From Leucaena leucocephala (lineage: Eukaryota; Streptophyta; Magnoliopsida; Fabales; Fabaceae): 64,000 nucleotides of DNA. The DNA is taken from NCBI GenBank assembly GCA_037074615.1, contig CM073515.1, positions 12,299,001 to 12,363,000 of the forward strand. Direction: 5' to 3'. The first letter of the stretch is position 1. Every line of letters starts with the position of its first letter. The translations under genes and the position numbers were made by a program. Below the pieces are notes generated by a model, which saw only the letters and a program-made list of their open reading frames with translations, had not been told where the DNA came from and did not search any database. Of this stretch, positions 23,420 through 36,434 are shown piece after piece.

Positions 23420-26107
23420 GTGAGCTCTCTACTTCCGTCTTCGTCTCCGATTTCTCTCGTTTCCGATTTTGGGGTTGGGTCACCGATTACAGTTGAGATT
23501 TTGAGTGACTTATGGGCGATTCAGTGAGAATAAGCAAAGATTTAAGGTTTCTGAATTGAAACCGAACCAAAAATCGTTGGTCCTTGGGTTGCCTGAAAAC
23601 CTCCTATGTCTGCAATTTTGAAGAGTTTTGTACCGATTAAAAATTCGGTTTTTGGAGGAAAATCCTTAATTAAGTAAATATTGATGCTTAAAGAGATGAA
23701 ATCAATCCTTAATCTCGAAGTGTGGTTGCTATTTGTGGGCTTTGGGTTCTGAGTTTTGGTCTCCAAAAAACAGAGGTCCGTTGCTCTGTTTTGGGTCCTT
23801 GAAATCTGAAGAAAAAGGTTGAGTCTTGGATAAGATTACTCAGTAATGACTAGGAAATGGAAACTTGATAGGTTGTGTGTGTGAATCTGGAATTTTTGTA
23901 TGCTTGGGCTGTATTTTTTATACAAAAAAAAAATCCAAGAAAGGGAATTATTGTTTGAAGTTATGGTGTGAAGTAATTGATTATAAGTTTCAAGATTTTT
24001 GTTTGATGCTCTCCCAAGTTAAATTGATGCGTAGTTGCCTAAGCCATCTAAAAAAATTTAATAATGAAGGTCCAAAACTATACTTTTGAAGCTGGAACAG
24101 CATGTAAAAGTTGCTGATATGTATAGGCTAGCAATCAACTTGGAAGAATAAGCTGAATTTGTGTCGTACATGCCGAGTTTTATTAGAGGGAAATGGTTTT
24201 TGAAAAAAAAAACTGGAAATGATTTTCAGATTATAAATCATTGTTGTTGAAGCTTGGAAACTATATCTATATCTGTGTGCGCGCGCGCGCGCGTTGATGC
24301 ATGTACTGTCAAGTTTTTTACAAAGGATTAAAAAACGCTGAAATGACATGGTTTTCAGATTAAATGGTGGTTAATGTTTGGGTGTTTGATTTTGATTGTT
24401 GCTGATTGTAAGGAAGAGAGTTTGGTTCAATTGAAGCCCTATGAGAGATTTGGGACTTCATATTACTGGTATGATAAGCAATTGCTTTAATTAATTATAT
24501 ATTTATATATAATTCGTTAGTATGAAAGGATGGAGAGGAATTAATCTAAGAATCCACTTTGTTCTTAATTCAAGTTGTATTTTGTTAAGAAATGAAATTT
24601 TGGAAACTTTTAGGAGATTTCGTTGATGCTTGAAGGTGAATTGCTGTTTCTGAATTGAGAAGTTTTATAAGGTGTTTGAAGAAATTTGTGAAAGAGAAGG
24701 TAAAGGAAGTGTTGTAGAATTGAAGAACTTATTTTGTTTACTTGAATCTTGTTGTGCTAAATATATGGTATGAAAGATATATTTCTCCACTTGAGTAGTA
24801 GTTACAAGTTTAAGATTATATTAAAAAGGGGTGCAAGGATACACTAATAGTTGGCAAAGAATTTAATTGGGAGAAGTATATTTTAGATGATGGATGGTTA
24901 TAGTAATATCTTGGGTTAAATTGAATGTGAACTAGTAAACAACTTTGAATGGAGGATTAGTTATACAAGTTTCTTTTTGTAATAGAATGTGGCTATGGGA
25001 GATTTTTGAAGAGCTTTATTAATAAATCATTTAGTAGTTGTCAAGATAAGGAGGTATGAACAGAATAAGGATACCATGTCGGGAATAGAGAAAAGATATA
25101 AAAAGAATACGAATTTTCTATTACTGGATATGGACCATTGCTAAAAGTTGAGAAAAATGAAGCTTGTTGTATGCGTGATAAACGTATTTGATGGGAAAAT
25201 ATTGATATAAGGTAGCGAATGGATGCGTAGTGGAAACTATAATTATTAGTTTAAAGAAACATGAAGCGTAGACAATGGTGTTTGGAATTTTAAATTATGA
25301 TAGTTATTAATTGTTGAGTAAATATTAGAAGGGAGTCATATAGATTATTAATTACAATTCTTTTCAAATAATACATTTATATATTGGTGCATGGAGATAG
25401 AAAGTCTTGACAGAAGTTATACTGAGTAATATAAGTTGGAAATACATCAGGTGAATGAATAACGGTTATGATAATTTTTTTAGTTGAGAATTCTGTACTT
25501 GTCTTATTTTGAAAGTATGCTATCAATTTTTTGTAAGTATCTTTTGTGAGGGCAATTTTATTTAAATTTATCATCATTCAATTCTATTTTCTCAATATTT
25601 TAATATTTTGCCGTTGGAAGGATATACCCATATCTGAATGCAGGCCTTTGATTATGGACAAAGAAAGTTCTAAAAAATATTTTGTAAACTTTTATATTGA
25701 GATATTTTTTATTCTTAAATATCTTTATGTGAATTCTATTATTTTTATTGCATATAAAACTAACTGAAAGAAATCTTTTAAGATTTTATTTTAATTTTTA
25801 TGTTAAGGTCTTTGGTTATAAAATGTTCTTTATGAGATGTTAGTATTGAAAGATCTTATTCTTTATTAAAGATAAATTGACTCCATGCACGCTTGAAAAT
25901 GTTTTGGTGCGGACTAAATACAAAATGCTAGTTACTGAGAGTAGAATCGTTAATCCTTAGTACATTATGGTTAAAATTGAGCATGCTTGATATTCATGGG
26001 CCTATTACTCATGTTTGATATTCAGGGACGTAATACTGATACTCGATATTTGTGGAATTCATTCTCATGCTCGTTATTCGTGGGTCTCGTGTTTATGCTT
26101 GTTTTTG
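23420..26107. other. Intron-like / unassigned sequence
   Basis: T- and TG-rich sequence consistent with a long intron after the donor at 23420, but I could not support any downstream exon. A (GC)n run GCGCGCGCGCGCG lies near 24280-24293. Short open frames have no recognisable domains. Confidence 0.35.
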
Positions 26108-26445
26108 TGGCCTCGTGCTTTAACATCCTAGACCCATTCATCATAGATATTGTTCCTGTTTGCAGTCATATCTAAGAGTAGGGTTTTGTTTCTTCGGGTA
26201 CAGTCGTAGCCAACCAGAAAACGTTTCTACGAGAGGAAGGTATCCGCACGCTTATAACGCGTGTTTCGTTTTCCTTCCCAACCGATGTGGGACCACAACA
26301 TCGGTGTGACTACGGCTCGTAGACATGTTTTCTAGGTGACTATGGCTACACCCAGGGAAACAAAATATTGCTCTTGGCTATATCTGCAAATAGGGACAAT
26401 ATCTATGAGGGAGGGGTCTGGGATGTTACAATTGCCAGCGAGGTT
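26108..26445. repeat. ~340-bp foldback with ~115-125-bp arms
   Basis: Successive segments pair in nested order: TAACATCCTAGACCC (26121) with GGGTCTGGGATGTTA (26415), TCATAGATATTG (26141) with CAATATCTATGA (about 26397-26408), and AGAAAACGTTTCTACGAG (26216) with CTCGTAGACATGTTTTCT (26317). The loop (26234-26316) includes GCATTC-poor sequence with CCGATGTGGGACC, a motif of a widespread plant dispersed repeat. A second, inverted copy of that motif region lies just outside at 26476-26525. It is either a non-autonomous element or a precursor of hairpin small RNA. Confidence 0.7.
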
Positions 26446-28344
26446 GCTGGGCCGCTATGAGGGAGTAGATGTTGTCAAGTCCCATATTGATTGGAAAGGG
26501 GAATGAAGCACGCCTTATTAATGGGAAGTTTTTATTTTTGTTATAATTCTATAATTTTTAAATTGAGATTTATCATTAAATTTTATTATTCAAAGTTGAA
26601 TGTTTAGATTTTTTTTTTTTGTATTTGATTTATTTATATTAATGGGAAGTTATTCATTTAAAGTTTATTTTAGCCTTAGATAGTATTGTTGATTTTGTTC
26701 CTCTAGTAAAATAGTGAAGGCTCTTGGCTAATAAAAACTTGTAGATATTTTGGGTAGTCTATAGATAGAATTTTTGTCATCTTTATTTTATTGAGATGTA
26801 AAAATATGTTAATATATACAAAATCTAAAAATAGATTATGCATATTAGTATATTAATTATTATATTTAAAGGTTTATGTGCAGGTTAGTTTTGAATTTTT
26901 TGGCGTGGCACTCCACGAGGAAACCGAATTGTTTGTTCTTTTTGTGGGTGGATGTGGGCACCCCCCATGGAAGCCCTAAAACATCATATCTTCACCTAAG
27001 CATTAATTATTAACATTGCAGTAATTATTATTATCAAAGTGTTCATCAATGACAGTTGAACGGGATCCATAACGATAGGCGCGTTTGGATTGTGGAGAAT
27101 ATAATTTAGGAAAAAAATCAATTATAAAGTAATTTTAGATAATATATTTTATAAAATAAATATTGTCTGAAAATAATTTTAAAAAAATAAGTATTTTGGT
27201 GGTGGTTAATAGATTTTTTTATAAGTAAATTATAAAATGATAATTTTTTTTATAAGCTAATGTGGTAAAATGATAATTATGTAATGTAATTTTAAATTTA
27301 TATTTTTTATTTGATATTAAAATAATAAATAAAATACATAAATACATATATATATATATATTATTGGAGTAATTAATAATAAATAATTAAAAAAAATATA
27401 TTTATATTTTTTATTTTCCTATACTTAGAAATTTAATTTTATATGGTTTTACTTTCAAAACTGTTTTTGTGCAAAAAAAATATTTTTGAAAATTTTTTAT
27501 ATGTTTGGATACCATATTTTGAAACCTTAGTTTTGATTTCAGATTTTTTTTTTTTGTATGGTAGCCAAACATGCACAATGCTCTTATTGTTTTTTTTTGG
27601 TACAATACTATTATTAATGAATTGTCTGTAGTCTGCATTATTGGAAGTCAATGGCCTGCTGAGCTGACGCTATCTCACTTTATCGGCCCAATAACTATGA
27701 CGTACGCTGCAGTGTGCCTCTCCACAAAAATCGTTTCCGTGTATATTCATCTATATTCCTATGTTTTGTATAAAAAAAAATCTATATTCCTGGATTAATT
27801 TTTTTAAAATATTATTAATTATGTTATAAAATTTAATAATTTTTTAATTTTATCTCTATTTATTATATATTTTTCCTTTGGTTTCTATTATAAAAATAGT
27901 TGATTTTTTAAAATAAATTTAAAAAGTTAAACAAAATAAATTTAACTTTTTAAATTAAATTTATATAATATACTCTTTAATTTATTTAAATTAATTAATT
28001 AATTTTTATATTATTTACAATTAATTTATTTATTTTATTTTTTTAATCGATTTTAAAAAATTAATTAGCTGTTATAATTAAGATTGAATATAATACTTTG
28101 TAGAAACAACTTGGACATAATATTAAATGAAATATAAAATGATAAATCTATCTAAAATTTTTTTCTTATTGTCCTATAAATAAGACAAGATAAATATCTT
28201 TTAGTTATGTTATATAACTAAAATAGGCTATCTTGTCATCTCGGATGAAAATGGGGACAACTTTTATTTTTACAACAAAATTAAGAATACAATAATCATA
28301 GCAATAATTAATGCATCGTTCCCGAGTTCAGGGCACCTTTTTAA
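26446..28344. other. Intergenic, AT-rich, 3' flank of MATE copy 2
   Basis: A weak MITE candidate spans 27078-27575, with ends GGCGCGTTTGG and inverted GCATGTTTGGC, but no target duplication was confirmed. The rest is AT-rich with no gene. Short frames at 27411-27798 are unsupported. Confidence 0.4.
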
Positions 28345-30791
28345 TTACGGTTGTGGTGAATGGGAGGTTTCTATGGAATCACTGGGGTTAGGAGTGAACC
28401 ACTTGTTCACTCTGGAGTTCGCCATCTTGGCCTGCAATTTCCCAAATAGAAAAACCATTAATAAGCACTAACAAAAGCTTGTTCCTTCTAACTCAAACCA
28501 AAAACGATGAAGCTTGCTCCTATCCAACACATACGTACGTACCTCATTGTCCCAATCACATCTTGCTGTTATGAAGATCAGGAGGAGCGTCTGAATTCCC
28601 GTACCACCGAATATCATTCCCCCCCAAATGCCCTGTCAGTGCAAAAAATTCCATCATTATGATTGTCCTATTTATAAGATATATAAATATGGAGGGGAAG
28701 AATGTTTTTATTTTGGTATTTATAGGGATAGGGTAGAGAGAGAATTTTTTTTATGAATAGTTGGTGTGGCCTGCCAGATTTCTGTATGTATAAGCACGTA
28801 CACATACCTCGACACCAAGCTTGAAAACCCATCCCATGACAAATCCAAGAGGGAGCCCAACGATGTAGTAGCAGCCTAAATTTATATATGCTACTGATGC
28901 TTGCCATCCGGAACCAACAGCCACTCCTGCATGCATTTACCAATTATCATCAGCCAAGAGTCTGTGTCCGGGGGTGTCATATATATATTTATATATGTGG
29001 ATGTCGTATAGAAGAGAATTAATTACTCTAAAGTCTGATGATAATTGAGTAGTTTGTAATGACGAATCAGACAATAAAAAAATGACTATATATTTATACT
29101 ACCCACTTGTCAGTGATATTTTTTGAAAATTAATTTTTTCTATGGGATCTCTGAATAATTTTCCCTAAATATTTTGACCTGACAAGACTGGTTGAACGCT
29201 ATTGAGAAGTATGGTGAAGGCCAAGAGGATGGCCATGCGATCCACGGCCTGAAGTACATCTAAACTGGTCGTGAATATGTAGGCAAGCTGGCCGTGTAAC
29301 CCCATTACTAATGCGCAAAATAACAGCCCTAGTACTGTTGATTCTGCAACCGATACTTGGGTTGCAAACTTTGCTCCTTTCCCATTCCCAGCTCCCAGCT
29401 CGTTCGCCACCCTTACCCTAATGTGTGTCAACATCAATATAATCCATTCGTCATTTACATACGCCACTACATTATTTATGTAAAACTTTTGAAAAGAGGG
29501 ATTAAAACCGTATGTACCCGGCACCGGCGAAGAAAGCGAGAGGAATCATCATTTCCCATCCGTTTATAGTCATACTGCATGCAGAACAAAAGGAAAAAAA
29601 TGCCAGTAAGGATCTTAAGTTTAGTATATACTTGAAGTCGTGAAACATGTGCATGTGAGCGAGGCCCACAACTCAATTTAAAACTGACCATACTGATAGC
29701 GCATCTACCGCAACTGTGGCGTTCTTGAGATTCCCCGTCATCAGTATGAGGATCCTATAGTACCAGTTCTCTAAACTGCATCCATCACCCTCTCAATTAT
29801 TTCCTCATATGTCAAGTACATTAATTGAGAGAGAGAGAGAGAGAGAGAGAGCAGACCATAGCATGAGCCCACTGGCTGCAGAGAGCTTGAGAAATTGCCA
29901 GAGGCCTGAGAAGGCTTCCATGGAGAAACCGGTCCAAGTCAAAGGGCATCCACCGTAAGCCACATAGGCATACATGCCGAACACCAGTACCCACCACGAG
30001 ACGTCCAGAGCAATAGCCGCACCCACCACTCCAACGTCCCAAACGTATACCAGAAGCCAACTCGTGAGCACATTGACCACAAGACCCGCCAATGAGACCC
30101 ACGCAATGACATATGTCTTGAGCTGGCACTGTAGGAACCTTTGGAGTGGGAACTGAAACGCGAAACTGAAGTGCAACGGTATGAGCCACAGAGCCACCAC
30201 GCCAGACTCCACCGCTACCTCATCCGGCTGCCCTAACAATCTCAGAATAGGGGTCGCAAACACGTACAGCGGCAACAAGAAGAAGCAGCACACAAACAGA
30301 ACTATCCAAGACCTCTGCATGTATATCCCCAACATGTGGTATCTTTTTGCCCCAAACGCCTGCCCGCACATTGTCTCCAATGCGCTCGCCATTCCTAACT
30401 AAATAATATACAAGTAGAATAATATATATTAATTAAATTGATAATAACAGTGGGAAATTGGCAGAGAAATATATTAAAAATCTCGCGATCAACTAATTAA
30501 GCATACCAGGAGGCCGAAGTTGAAGCCGACGATGACGGTGTTGGCGATGGATATGGAAGCGAGCTGAACATCTCCAAGGTGACCGGCAAAGGCTTGGGTG
30601 ACGACGTTCATGGTGAATGACGCCACGCGGCTGAAGATAGACGGACCCACGATCAGCCATAGCTTCTTGGATTCGATCCACACCTTGGTTCCAAGTTTAT
30701 CTTCTTCATTCGAAGACTCTGGCAACAGAGGCTGCCTGAGGTCGCCATTCTTATCTTCGCCGCCGCCGTCGTCTCTGTTAACGCTCTTCAT
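28345..30791 (-). CDS. MATE efflux transporter (DETOXIFICATION family), copy 2, complete
   Basis: A complete eight-exon gene: 30507-30791, 29857-30398, 29689-29775, 29518-29574, 29179-29417, 28808-28926, 28543-28632 and 28431-28345 with stop TAA. All introns are GT/AG, phases agree, and the sum is 1506 bp or 501 residues, normal for plant MATE proteins. Such proteins have about 12 membrane helices in two MatE halves and export or vacuolarly sequester small organic molecules by cation exchange. Motifs seen are QPLLPES (residues 20-26), FAGHLGDVQLAS (near 68), CGQAFGAK (near 106), GGCPLTWTGFS (near 250), LENWYYRILILMTGNLKNA (near 278), VRVANELGAGNGKGAKFA (near 325) and QPVLSGVAVGSGWQ (near 398). 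The sequence is most like the Arabidopsis DTX21-29 group (recalled, not searched). The substrate is unknown. Confidence 0.93.
29827..29850. repeat. (GA)n microsatellite in intron 2 of MATE copy 2
   Basis: A longer version of the tract at 896-911. It directly follows the exon 2 donor (GTCTGC at 29851-29856, minus strand). Confidence 0.85.
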
Positions 30792-31371
30792 GATCGGAAT
30801 GGAAGACGCACTTATCCAAACTAGAATGCGGGTGCTGCCCCACGTCTCTTGATATTATATAAACGTGGCCCAGTGCAGCCGTCGGAGTTTCACATTGAAG
30901 CCTGGAACCTTCTTCTAGGGGGAAGGAGAAAACCTTCTCAATTTTAACATATACAGGTTGTCCCCAATTTAAAACTCTTATTATTTTTTTTCACCACCGT
31001 ATTATTAATGCAAACTTACACTTGTTAACGCGATCATCAGACACTTGGACGCAAACCAGTTATGGATCTGTCTTGTTGTTCCCTGATACAAACAAATTAT
31101 ATACACTTGTTCCTCATTAGAAAATTCAAACAAGTTGAAGAATATAAGAATATATTGGGAAATGTTTTATTTTATTTTTTGCGTTTATATTTTATTGCGA
31201 TCGGTAAATTATAGATCCATGATTTACTGGGAGATATGGGGGGGGGGGGAAATTAGATCACGTGACAAGTGCTAAAGTCTAAATAAGTAAATATACGATG
31301 ATAATCATATGTAACAGTTCGATTAAAAAGAAAAATAGTCAAATTTTTGTAAATAAAATGTCATATTCAGT
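30792..31371 (-). promoter_or_regulatory. Upstream region of MATE copy 2: TATA box and G-box
   Basis: A TATA-like tract lies at about 30853-30863 (minus-strand reading TTTATATAATA), ~65 bp from the start codon. A G-box CACGTG lies at 31259-31264. A poly-G run of ten or more lies near 31239-31250 where copy 1 has six. Homology to copy 1 ends near 31371. Confidence 0.5.
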
Positions 31372-34280
31372 ATTTATAAGGTGAATCCGCGCAGCCTCTC
31401 CTACCTGTAATTTGTGGTATTAATATACGTGTGTGTATACGGTTATGACAATTTATAATACTCGTATCTATAAATTATAAATAAGTCCATTTACTTTTTT
31501 TTTTATTTTAGTAATGATGGTTTTCAAGTATTTATTTCTACTTGAAATCTTATACAGTGTATTGGTAAGGAAAAAATCATAGAATGCGCCTAATTTTGTT
31601 TATGTTTAAAGAATAATTTATCGGGGCAAGAATGCTGTATAATTATGTGCAGAGTACTAATAAATAGTCAATCAATAGCCTTAATATTTAATTGTATTAG
31701 GATTTAGGAGTATATAAATATAATTATTATAGTAAATATATTATGATATAATTGATAATATTGTTTTAAATATAAATATATTGTTATAATAAATATATTA
31801 GGAGTTAATATCTTTAATAGGCCAAGCCACTTAAACAACCTGCCACGTGGGGAGTTGCATGCACGTGAATAATTAATGTTACAACGTGCGTATATAATAT
31901 TTGAAAAGGGAGACTATTTCTTTTTTATTTAAAAAAAGAAAAGAAATGGGAGATTGTTGAACGTTGATGGTGGAGCGAGTCACAAGAAGATTTCGATGGC
32001 TATTTTTCAGAGCCGCAAGTCACGCACCCAAAAGATTAGGTTGACTTTTTATTAGAGATAGGGATAAACTTTATTTGATTATGATGATTGAAAGAAAACA
32101 TCACCTTCTTATTTGATTTTGTGGAAAACAACTACATATAGATTAGATATCAAAAGGATCTTGTTTATCTTTTATCTGATTAAATATATTCCCCGGAAAC
32201 AAACTATATATATCCATTAACCTATATTAATGTAAGTGGTGATTTTATTTATAGTAATTAGAAGACTTTGTTGTTTTTTATTGTATTTTATGATCTAACC
32301 GTAAGAATATGATAGAAAAATAGAATAAGGAAGGGTTGGATCCAATAACAGCCTGGAATCGATGGGGGTGTGAGAAAACGCTTGTCTGTAGCGTGGCATA
32401 GGGCTTGGGTAGGTAGCCCAAATCCCATCACTGATGACTAATAGAAATCAAAGAGACAGCTCATTGATTCTGTAGCAGCCACGTAACTCCTGCATTTATT
32501 TTAATGAAATCTTCTGTTCACTGGGTTTTTTTTTTTGCCGGGGGGGGGGGGGTGGTGGAAGAGCCAACAGGGAACAGCAGGGACAATGATATACCAGTAG
32601 TAAAGCGTACGTTTTGATTAAATCATGGAGTACTACATATTTAATTAATTTTTTTAATAGATCTAAAAAATAAAATAAAATAATTAATTATAATTAATAT
32701 AAAAATTAATTAATTAATTTGAATAGATTAAATACTATATAATATAAATTTATCTCAAGATAAAATTTAATTATAATTAATTGATTTATTTATCTTCTTA
32801 AATTTATTTAAAAAGTAAATTGGATTTTATAATTAGGATCATAAGAAATATATGAATTGCATCTCTTTTCTACTATCAAGTCATAAACAATTAAAACCTG
32901 AACAATTTTTTGCTATAAGATATCAAAATTTTACTTATTAATGGAATCCAATGATATAAAGAAATATGACAAAAACATTTGGGAGGCGGACAAAATGGCT
33001 GCGTAGCAAGGGGTGCAGTTGAAAATACACAACTAACACCCAGCCCGGTTGACAGTTTGGTGGGCATGAAACTTTTTGAGGCATAGATATATTAACGTAC
33101 CCGTCATTTAATTTATTTGCGCTCTCTAGTTATACTCATTCCGCCAATCTAGTGGATTAGTGCGCCATTAACTTAACAATAATATATCTAAGCCTTGCAT
33201 GCACTTGGAGTTGATGAATTTCTTCAAAATATGCAAATCATTATAATGAAGGTATAATTTATAATATAGATATTCATAAAATGATTCATAGATCAAAAGG
33301 CCAACACTATGTACCAGGTTATTTTTAATTGAAATTTTAATTAGATTTAATAAGAGTTAGTTATAGAATATCATAGGAGAAGATAGTAGAAGATGTATTC
33401 TGATTGTTAAGATATATATAATAAATCACTAACATGGTGTCATAGATTAATGATAATATATTAGATGAAATTAATTAATTTATAATATATTAGTTAGTTA
33501 TAATAATTTAAACACAATGTTTATATTAGTATGTTTTGATAATATATATTACTCTTTATATATTTAATATATAATTTAATTAAAGATTTAATTTTAGTCA
33601 TAAATTTAAGACTTATTTTTTATATTTATCATTTTTATTAAACTAATATTCTATTAATAATATTTTAAAAAAATACTTTATATTAATTAACTAATTAATT
33701 TTTTTATTTAATTAAATTAGTTAAATATATTTTATATTAAAAATATGAGAAGTATTCTATTAAATTAATAGTAAATAAAATTGTATAATTCTGACTTTTA
33801 CTTTTTTTTTCTAAAACAAAATTTTTCAAATTAAACAAGTTTGTGAAGAAATGGGGTTAGACAAAGAGTTGGTAGGATCCATTGAATTAGCCTAAAAACG
33901 TCACATTCAGACTATTTAATAAAATGCAGGAACACACACATTCGTAACAACTAGGCACTCATCTCCTTTCTATAAACCTCTATTAACTTTACCCCGGTAA
34001 AAAATATTAGTAAAAAAGAGTTTGGTTGATCGATTAAAAAGTTTTATAGTTAGTTAAGAATATTATGTGAAAAGAATTAATGATTTAGACAAAACATTAA
34101 ACATTATATTATGAAACATGTAAGAGATGCTTAATTACTAATGACGGGAGGAAGTAATACCTAAAAATCACGTGATAAGAAAAAAAACATGTATATATAT
34201 ATATATATAACACATAAAATTGATAGAAATCATTGCTTTTTCTTGTACATATATACAAATTAAGCAGAATACATGCATAC
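31372..34280. other. Intergenic, nothing coding
   Basis: AT-rich. Two CACGTG cores lie within ~25 bp at 31853-31880, and a poly-G tract lies near 32540-32552. No gene or clear element is recognised. Confidence 0.5.
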
Positions 34281-34600
34281 CTTAACCAGAACAGCATCAG
34301 CATGAGGGATGGATTTGAACATGTCTCCACCAACAAAACTCAAATTGTTGTTTCCAGATAAGTTTGAAACAATCTCAGGAAGATCAAGCACTGTGCACTT
34401 CAACGGTCCCAGTTCCACCACCAACATCAACAATAATACAACCCAATCCATCAAAAACAGATTTAAACTCTCTAACCAAAGCCACCTCAATGAATCTAGC
34501 ATCACTTGCCATTCCTTCTTGGACAACCGCGATTTCTGCTGGGTTTTGTTTAAGGAACTCAAAAGCATTACGAACGCCAAATATTATTGTCTCTCGCATT
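34281..34600 (-). pseudogene. O-methyltransferase exon fragment, frameshifted
   Basis: On the minus strand the translation carries EGMASDARFIEVALV, then the SAM-binding motif VDVGGGTGT, then, in another frame, KCTVLDLPEIV and GGDMFKSIPHADAVLVK. This is the core of plant class II (caffeate/isoflavone-type) O-methyltransferases. The piece ends at a GT donor (34279-34280) after VLVK, the conserved intron site of this family. Between GGTGT and KCTV a frameshift and a loss of about a dozen residues remove part of the cofactor site. The N-terminal dimerisation region and the second exon (the catalytic His region) are absent nearby. It is a gene relic. Confidence 0.85.
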
Positions 34601-35560
34601 GTGTTTTTGGGAGATGTGCAATCTTTTTTGCCAAGTGTAAAACATGCACGTAAGATTTTTATTGGAATGACACATTAGCAGCGCCTCTTGTCTTCACATT
34701 AAGTCATACTTATATCACTAAATTTGATTCTATACTATCAAAACAATAATAATAAAGACTTAAAAAGACTGATCCAAATAAAATATTTTATTTAAAAAAA
34801 TAGGGGGAATATCCCACAAAAATATTAACTGATTTTAAAATCTTAAATTAGCTTAATAACTATTAGCTATTGACTAATAAAAATATTTTTTGTAAGAATT
34901 TCTGATTTAATAATTTAAATTTTAAGTAGTATTTCTGTGAGATTTTTCCAAAAATAATTATTGACATTTTTCTTTTGATATAGTTATATGATATCTAATA
35001 ATAATACTGGATTATATTTGAGATATTGTTGGATCAATAGAGGATATAAATGATTGTCGTAAATGTTAGATATAAAAACTATAATTATCATGCAAAATAT
35101 AATTTTGGTTCAAATGCATCGTCAGTCCTTCCGTCTTAGGCTAAATTTGGTTTATGTGCTTATATTTGATTATTATCATTCCTTTATTGAAACATGTTAT
35201 ACGACACTCTTTTTGTTAATTTTCATGTAATTGCAAAAGGTTTAAGAACCGTATCTTAATTATCTACTAAGATTTAAGGGTACAATCCGACAAAAGTACT
35301 TTCTCTGCTGATTATATATATATGTGTGTGTATGATATTTTTAACATGCATACTAATAAAATTTGTTAAAATATTAAATTTTTCATAAGAATTAAGTAAT
35401 CCTTTTAATCCTTAATATACAAGTTAGTTGATTTTTTAGATAAGTTAATGAAGTTAAATAAATAAGTAAATTATAACTAAATTTATCTCATCAAGATAAA
35501 TTCATATTATATACTCCTCAATATACCTAAATTAGTCAACTAACTCTTATATTAGTTATA
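34601..35560. other. Intergenic, nothing recognised
   Basis: AT-rich, with no coding or element boundaries identified. Confidence 0.5.
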
Positions 35561-35874
35561 CTCCCTCTAGTTTGAAATATAAGTTTCAAAGAACTAAATT
35601 ATGAAATTAAAAAGTTAGTTAAAATTAATTATTAAAGATAATAAATATGTAAGAAATGTAACTTATCTTCCTAAAATACCTTATATGGAGAGGGTGAATG
35701 GGTAGATAGTGAATGGAAAAAGAGATGACAGAGAAAAAGATATAAGGACGACATATAATTAACTAGAGGTAAAAATAGATAAAATGCATTAAGTGATGAA
35801 ACATATCCAAATTGAAGCTTATAAAAAAAATACATCCTATCAAACTTTAAAGCTTATATTTTCAATAGGAGGGA
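35561..35874. mobile_element. Stowaway/mariner-type MITE
   Basis: The left end CTCCCTCTAGTTTGAAATA and the inverted right end TCCCTCCTATTGAAAATA are terminal inverted repeats, and TA is duplicated on both sides (35559-35560 and 35875-35876). It is 314 bp long with no coding. Confidence 0.75.
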
Positions 35875-36434
35875 TAAATAATTAACTAATTTATTTAATT
35901 TTTATAATTTATTTAAAAAATTAATTAGGTCTTATATTAAATATTGAAAGAATATAATTTTAATATTATCTTATTAATAATATTAAGTTTTAATATCATA
36001 TTAATTTACATTCTTTCACTAGTTAGCTTTATAAAATATAAGTTTATGTGAAAACTCTCTAGAACTATCGAATGTCTTATTTTAAAAAATATTAACAGTA
36101 CATTTTAAAAGATGTCCCGTATGTAGAATCGTTATCCATTGATATGAAAAAAATGACAATTCAAGTAGAACGATTTTTTTTTGGGTGCTAAATATAAGTG
36201 TTCATGTGCATAATTGTGGAATGAATTGTTGAGGAATCCTTCATAGGTTTTAATTTCTTGCCTGGGAATTCCACTTTTGACAGGTGTCCAACATGCATCT
36301 GAGCTTTTATTTGTAAAATGACACGTTAACCTCGTCTTCTTACACAAAAAAATTGTCCACAAATATGATTTCTTTAAAATAAAACACTAGTGAAGTCTTT
36401 TTCAAAGAAAAAACATATAGTTGCTGATTGTTAC
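35875..36434. other. Intergenic, nothing recognised
   Basis: AT-rich. A 76-codon minus-strand frame (36132-36362) has no recognisable domain. Confidence 0.45.

Noticed and set aside
27078..27575. MITE with GGCGCGTTTGG ends
   Set aside because: Inverted similarity is short and no target duplication was found, so it is mentioned only within the intergenic entry.
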